From Paenibacillus polymyxa M1 (GTDB lineage Bacteria; Bacillota; Bacilli; Paenibacillales; Paenibacillaceae), in the NCBI RefSeq assembly GCF_000237325.1, contig NC_017542.1:1929501-1993500 (forward strand): a stretch of 64,000 bases of DNA, in the 5' to 3' direction. Under the pieces are notes generated by a model. It ran no database searches and was not told the origin of the DNA. It saw only the letters and a list, made by a program, of their open reading frames with translations. A program made the translations under genes and the position numbers. The first letter of the stretch is position 1, and each line of letters begins with the position of its first letter. This document shows positions 62,330 through 64,000 of this stretch, piece after piece.

Positions 62330-63946
62330 TTAGTGGTTAACTAATCCGTGATGAGTAAGCTCTGTTTGTTCATTTTTTGGAGTTGGTGCTTCCAACAATG
62401 CATAACGGAAGCTGTCCAAGAGAGCTTCCCAGCTAGCTTCAATAACATTTTCGGATACGCCTACGTTACTCCAGACGTCCTCGTAATTTTTGGACTCAAT
62501 GAGCACGCGTACCTTGGCGGCAGTGGCGTCTTTTTCGTCGAGTACACGCACCTTGTAGTCAGCCAAATGCATGTCTCGCAAGGCTGGGAAATACTGAGAA
62601 AGAGCCTTGCGGAGTGCATTATCAAGTGCGTTGACAGGACCATTTCCTTCAGCTGCGGTATAGACACTTGTCCCTGCAACATTCAGCTTTAAGAATGCCT
62701 CGGAGACGACCGATCGCCCCGCTGTTTTTTCCACCAGCACCTTAAAGGATTCAAATGAGAACATTTCCTTCACTTCACCGCCGGCTTCACGAATAAGCAA
62801 TTCCAACGAAGCATCCGCGCCTTCAAACTGATAGCCCTGATGCTCAAGTTCCTTGATACGACTAATGACGCCACGTGCCTCATCACTGGACGGATCAAGG
62901 GTGATGCCCAGTTCTTGCGCCTTGGATACAACGTTGCTTTGTCCGGCCAGTTCGGAGACCAAGACCCGCTGCTTGTTCCCCACAAGTTCAGGAGCGATGT
63001 GCTCATAAGTTCGTGAGTCGCGCAGAATAGCTGACACGTGAATGCCCCCCTTATGGGCAAAAGCAGCATTGCCAACATAAGGCTGGTTGACAGGCAGATT
63101 GACGTTGGCGACTTCACTCACAAAGCGAGCTGTATTGTGGAGTTGTTTTAGCTTCTCGGGATCTAGACAGTCGTAGCCCAGTTTAAGCTGCAAGTTCGGA
63201 ATGACGGAGCATAGGTTGGCATTACCGCACCGTTCACCGTAGCCGTTGATGGTACCTTGGACCTGTCTTGCGCCTGCTTGAATTGCACTGAGTGAGTTGG
63301 CTACTGCCAATTCGCAATCATTGTGTGTATGAATGCCCAACTGTGACTTCGTTAGCTGGCTTTGCAGTGTAGTGACAATTTCATGTATTTCATGCGGTAG
63401 GGTACCGCCGTTGGTATCACACATCACGAGCCAATCCGCGCCTGCTTCCTCAGCTTTTTTCATAACGGCGAGTGCATACTCGGGGTTGTTTTTATATCCG
63501 TCAAAAAAATGCTCGGCATCAAAAATAACTTCCATGCCCCCTTGCTTTAAAAAGGCGATGGAGTCGTAAATCATAGACAGATTTTCCTCCAGTGTTGTCT
63601 GTAAAGCAGTGTGCACATGAAAATCCCATGATTTACCGACCAGAGTAGCGGCCTGAGCGCCGGATTCCAGAATCCGTTGCAGATTGACATCCTGCGCTGC
63701 GATGCTATCTTTGCGGCGCGTGCTGCCGAAGGCGACAATCTTTGCCTGAAGGCCTAGTTCTTGTACCCGTTTGAAAAATTCAATATCCTTGCTGTTGCTC
63801 CCGGGAATCCCGCCTTCAATATAGTGAACACCGAGATCATCGAGTTTTTTGGCGATTTTCAATTTGTCATCAGCAGATAAGCTAATTCCTTCTCCTTGAG
63901 TGCCATCTCGCAGCGTTGTGTCAAAGATAGAAATAGCGGTGGACAT
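62330..63946 (-). CDS. cimA: (R)-citramalate synthase
   Basis: 538 residues. It joins pyruvate and acetyl-CoA to citramalate, feeding threonine-independent isoleucine synthesis. The HMGL-like barrel begins ISIFDTTLRDGTQGEGISLS and contains HTHNDCELAVANSLSAIQAG and NGYGERCGNANL. The C-terminal LeuA-type allosteric domain (about 390-520) has EGNGPVNALDNALRKAL. YIEGGIPGSNSKD is typical of the TIGR00977-like CimA branch rather than LeuA. The promoter lies to the right, mostly outside the window. SD GGAGG is near. Confidence 0.93.
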   Translation of the reverse strand: MSTAISIFDTTLRDGTQGEGISLSADDKLKIAKKLDDLGVHYIEGGIPGSNSKDIEFFKRVQELGLQAKIVAFGSTRRKDSIAAQDVNLQRILESGAQAATLVGKSWDFHVHTALQTTLEENLSMIYDSIAFLKQGGMEVIFDAEHFFDGYKNNPEYALAVMKKAEEAGADWLVMCDTNGGTLPHEIHEIVTTLQSQLTKSQLGIHTHNDCELAVANSLSAIQAGARQVQGTINGYGERCGNANLCSVIPNLQLKLGYDCLDPEKLKQLHNTARFVSEVANVNLPVNQPYVGNAAFAHKGGIHVSAILRDSRTYEHIAPELVGNKQRVLVSELAGQSNVVSKAQELGITLDPSSDEARGVISRIKELEHQGYQFEGADASLELLIREAGGEVKEMFSFESFKVLVEKTAGRSVVSEAFLKLNVAGTSVYTAAEGNGPVNALDNALRKALSQYFPALRDMHLADYKVRVLDEKDATAAKVRVLIESKNYEDVWSNVGVSENVIEASWEALLDSFRYALLEAPTPKNEQTELTHHGLVNH

Positions 63947-64000
63947 GAGGGACTCCTCCTTCGCGGATTGCTCAGATTGGTAATGCTCTGCTTTTTTAAG

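Overview
The window looks like chromosome of a low-to-mid GC Firmicute, most likely a Paenibacillus of the polymyxa group. The gene set fits this: TTG and GTG starts behind strong Shine-Dalgarno (SD) sites, an AraR-type GntR/LacI regulator, FabV, a coproporphyrin-type hemEHY cluster, a YtpB-like terpene synthase, YutE, YuzB, YitT and YtxH homologues, and CimA. The species is inferred from protein resemblance only; no database search was run.

Layout. 1-5.9 kb: the end of nspC, two paralogous secreted PPC-domain proteins, two GNAT acetyltransferases, a candidate structured RNA divergent from tRNA-Leu(CAG), and a divergent flavodoxin-fold reductase/HxlR pair around a long palindrome. 6.1-10.8 kb: fabV, then what appears to be a decayed arabinose locus, with egsA (araM) and araR intact, three AraR-type operators, a cre site, and only a frameshifted C-terminal stub of araB. 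10.9-13.7 kb: a tandem-HTH protein and an AT-rich island holding the broken remains of a pretoxin-HINT/RelE-like polymorphic toxin plus small orphan ORFs. 14.1-21.7 kb: cell-envelope and housekeeping genes (polysaccharide deacetylase, holin-like protein, glutamate racemase, LysM-M14 peptidase, HesB-like and YuzB-like proteins). 21.8-27.2 kb: an LTA-synthase family protein, an RNA methyltransferase, an O-methyltransferase and an MFS exporter. 27.4-31 kb: hemE-hemH-hemY. 31-37.7 kb: CapA-like protein, glycerophosphodiesterase, FAH-family hydrolase, DUF92, TetR and ABC-F. 37.8-41.8 kb: M42 peptidase, LapA-like protein, PepF and small proteins, all on the minus strand. 41.9-50.5 kb: cold-shock protein, two MATE exporters, YtpB-like synthase, pfkA, DUF4015 glycosidase-like protein and YitT. 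50.6-57.9 kb: a CshA-like helicase with a long leader, a DUF624 protein, a second candidate structured RNA with its own promoter and terminator, tpx, a rhomboid protease, a LysR regulator, a zinc peptidase and a MerR regulator. 58.1-64 kb: an ammonium transporter under a perfect GlnR/TnrA-type box, followed by a DUF294 nucleotidyltransferase and a DnaQ-like exonuclease, a thioredoxin-like protein, and cimA.

The observations I rate highest are the two promoter-to-terminator intergenic RNAs (4.3-4.5 kb and 53.5-53.7 kb), the Amt/DUF294/exonuclease unit, the decayed arabinose locus, and the polymorphic-toxin graveyard. No CRISPR array, complete IS element, prophage or rRNA operon was seen.
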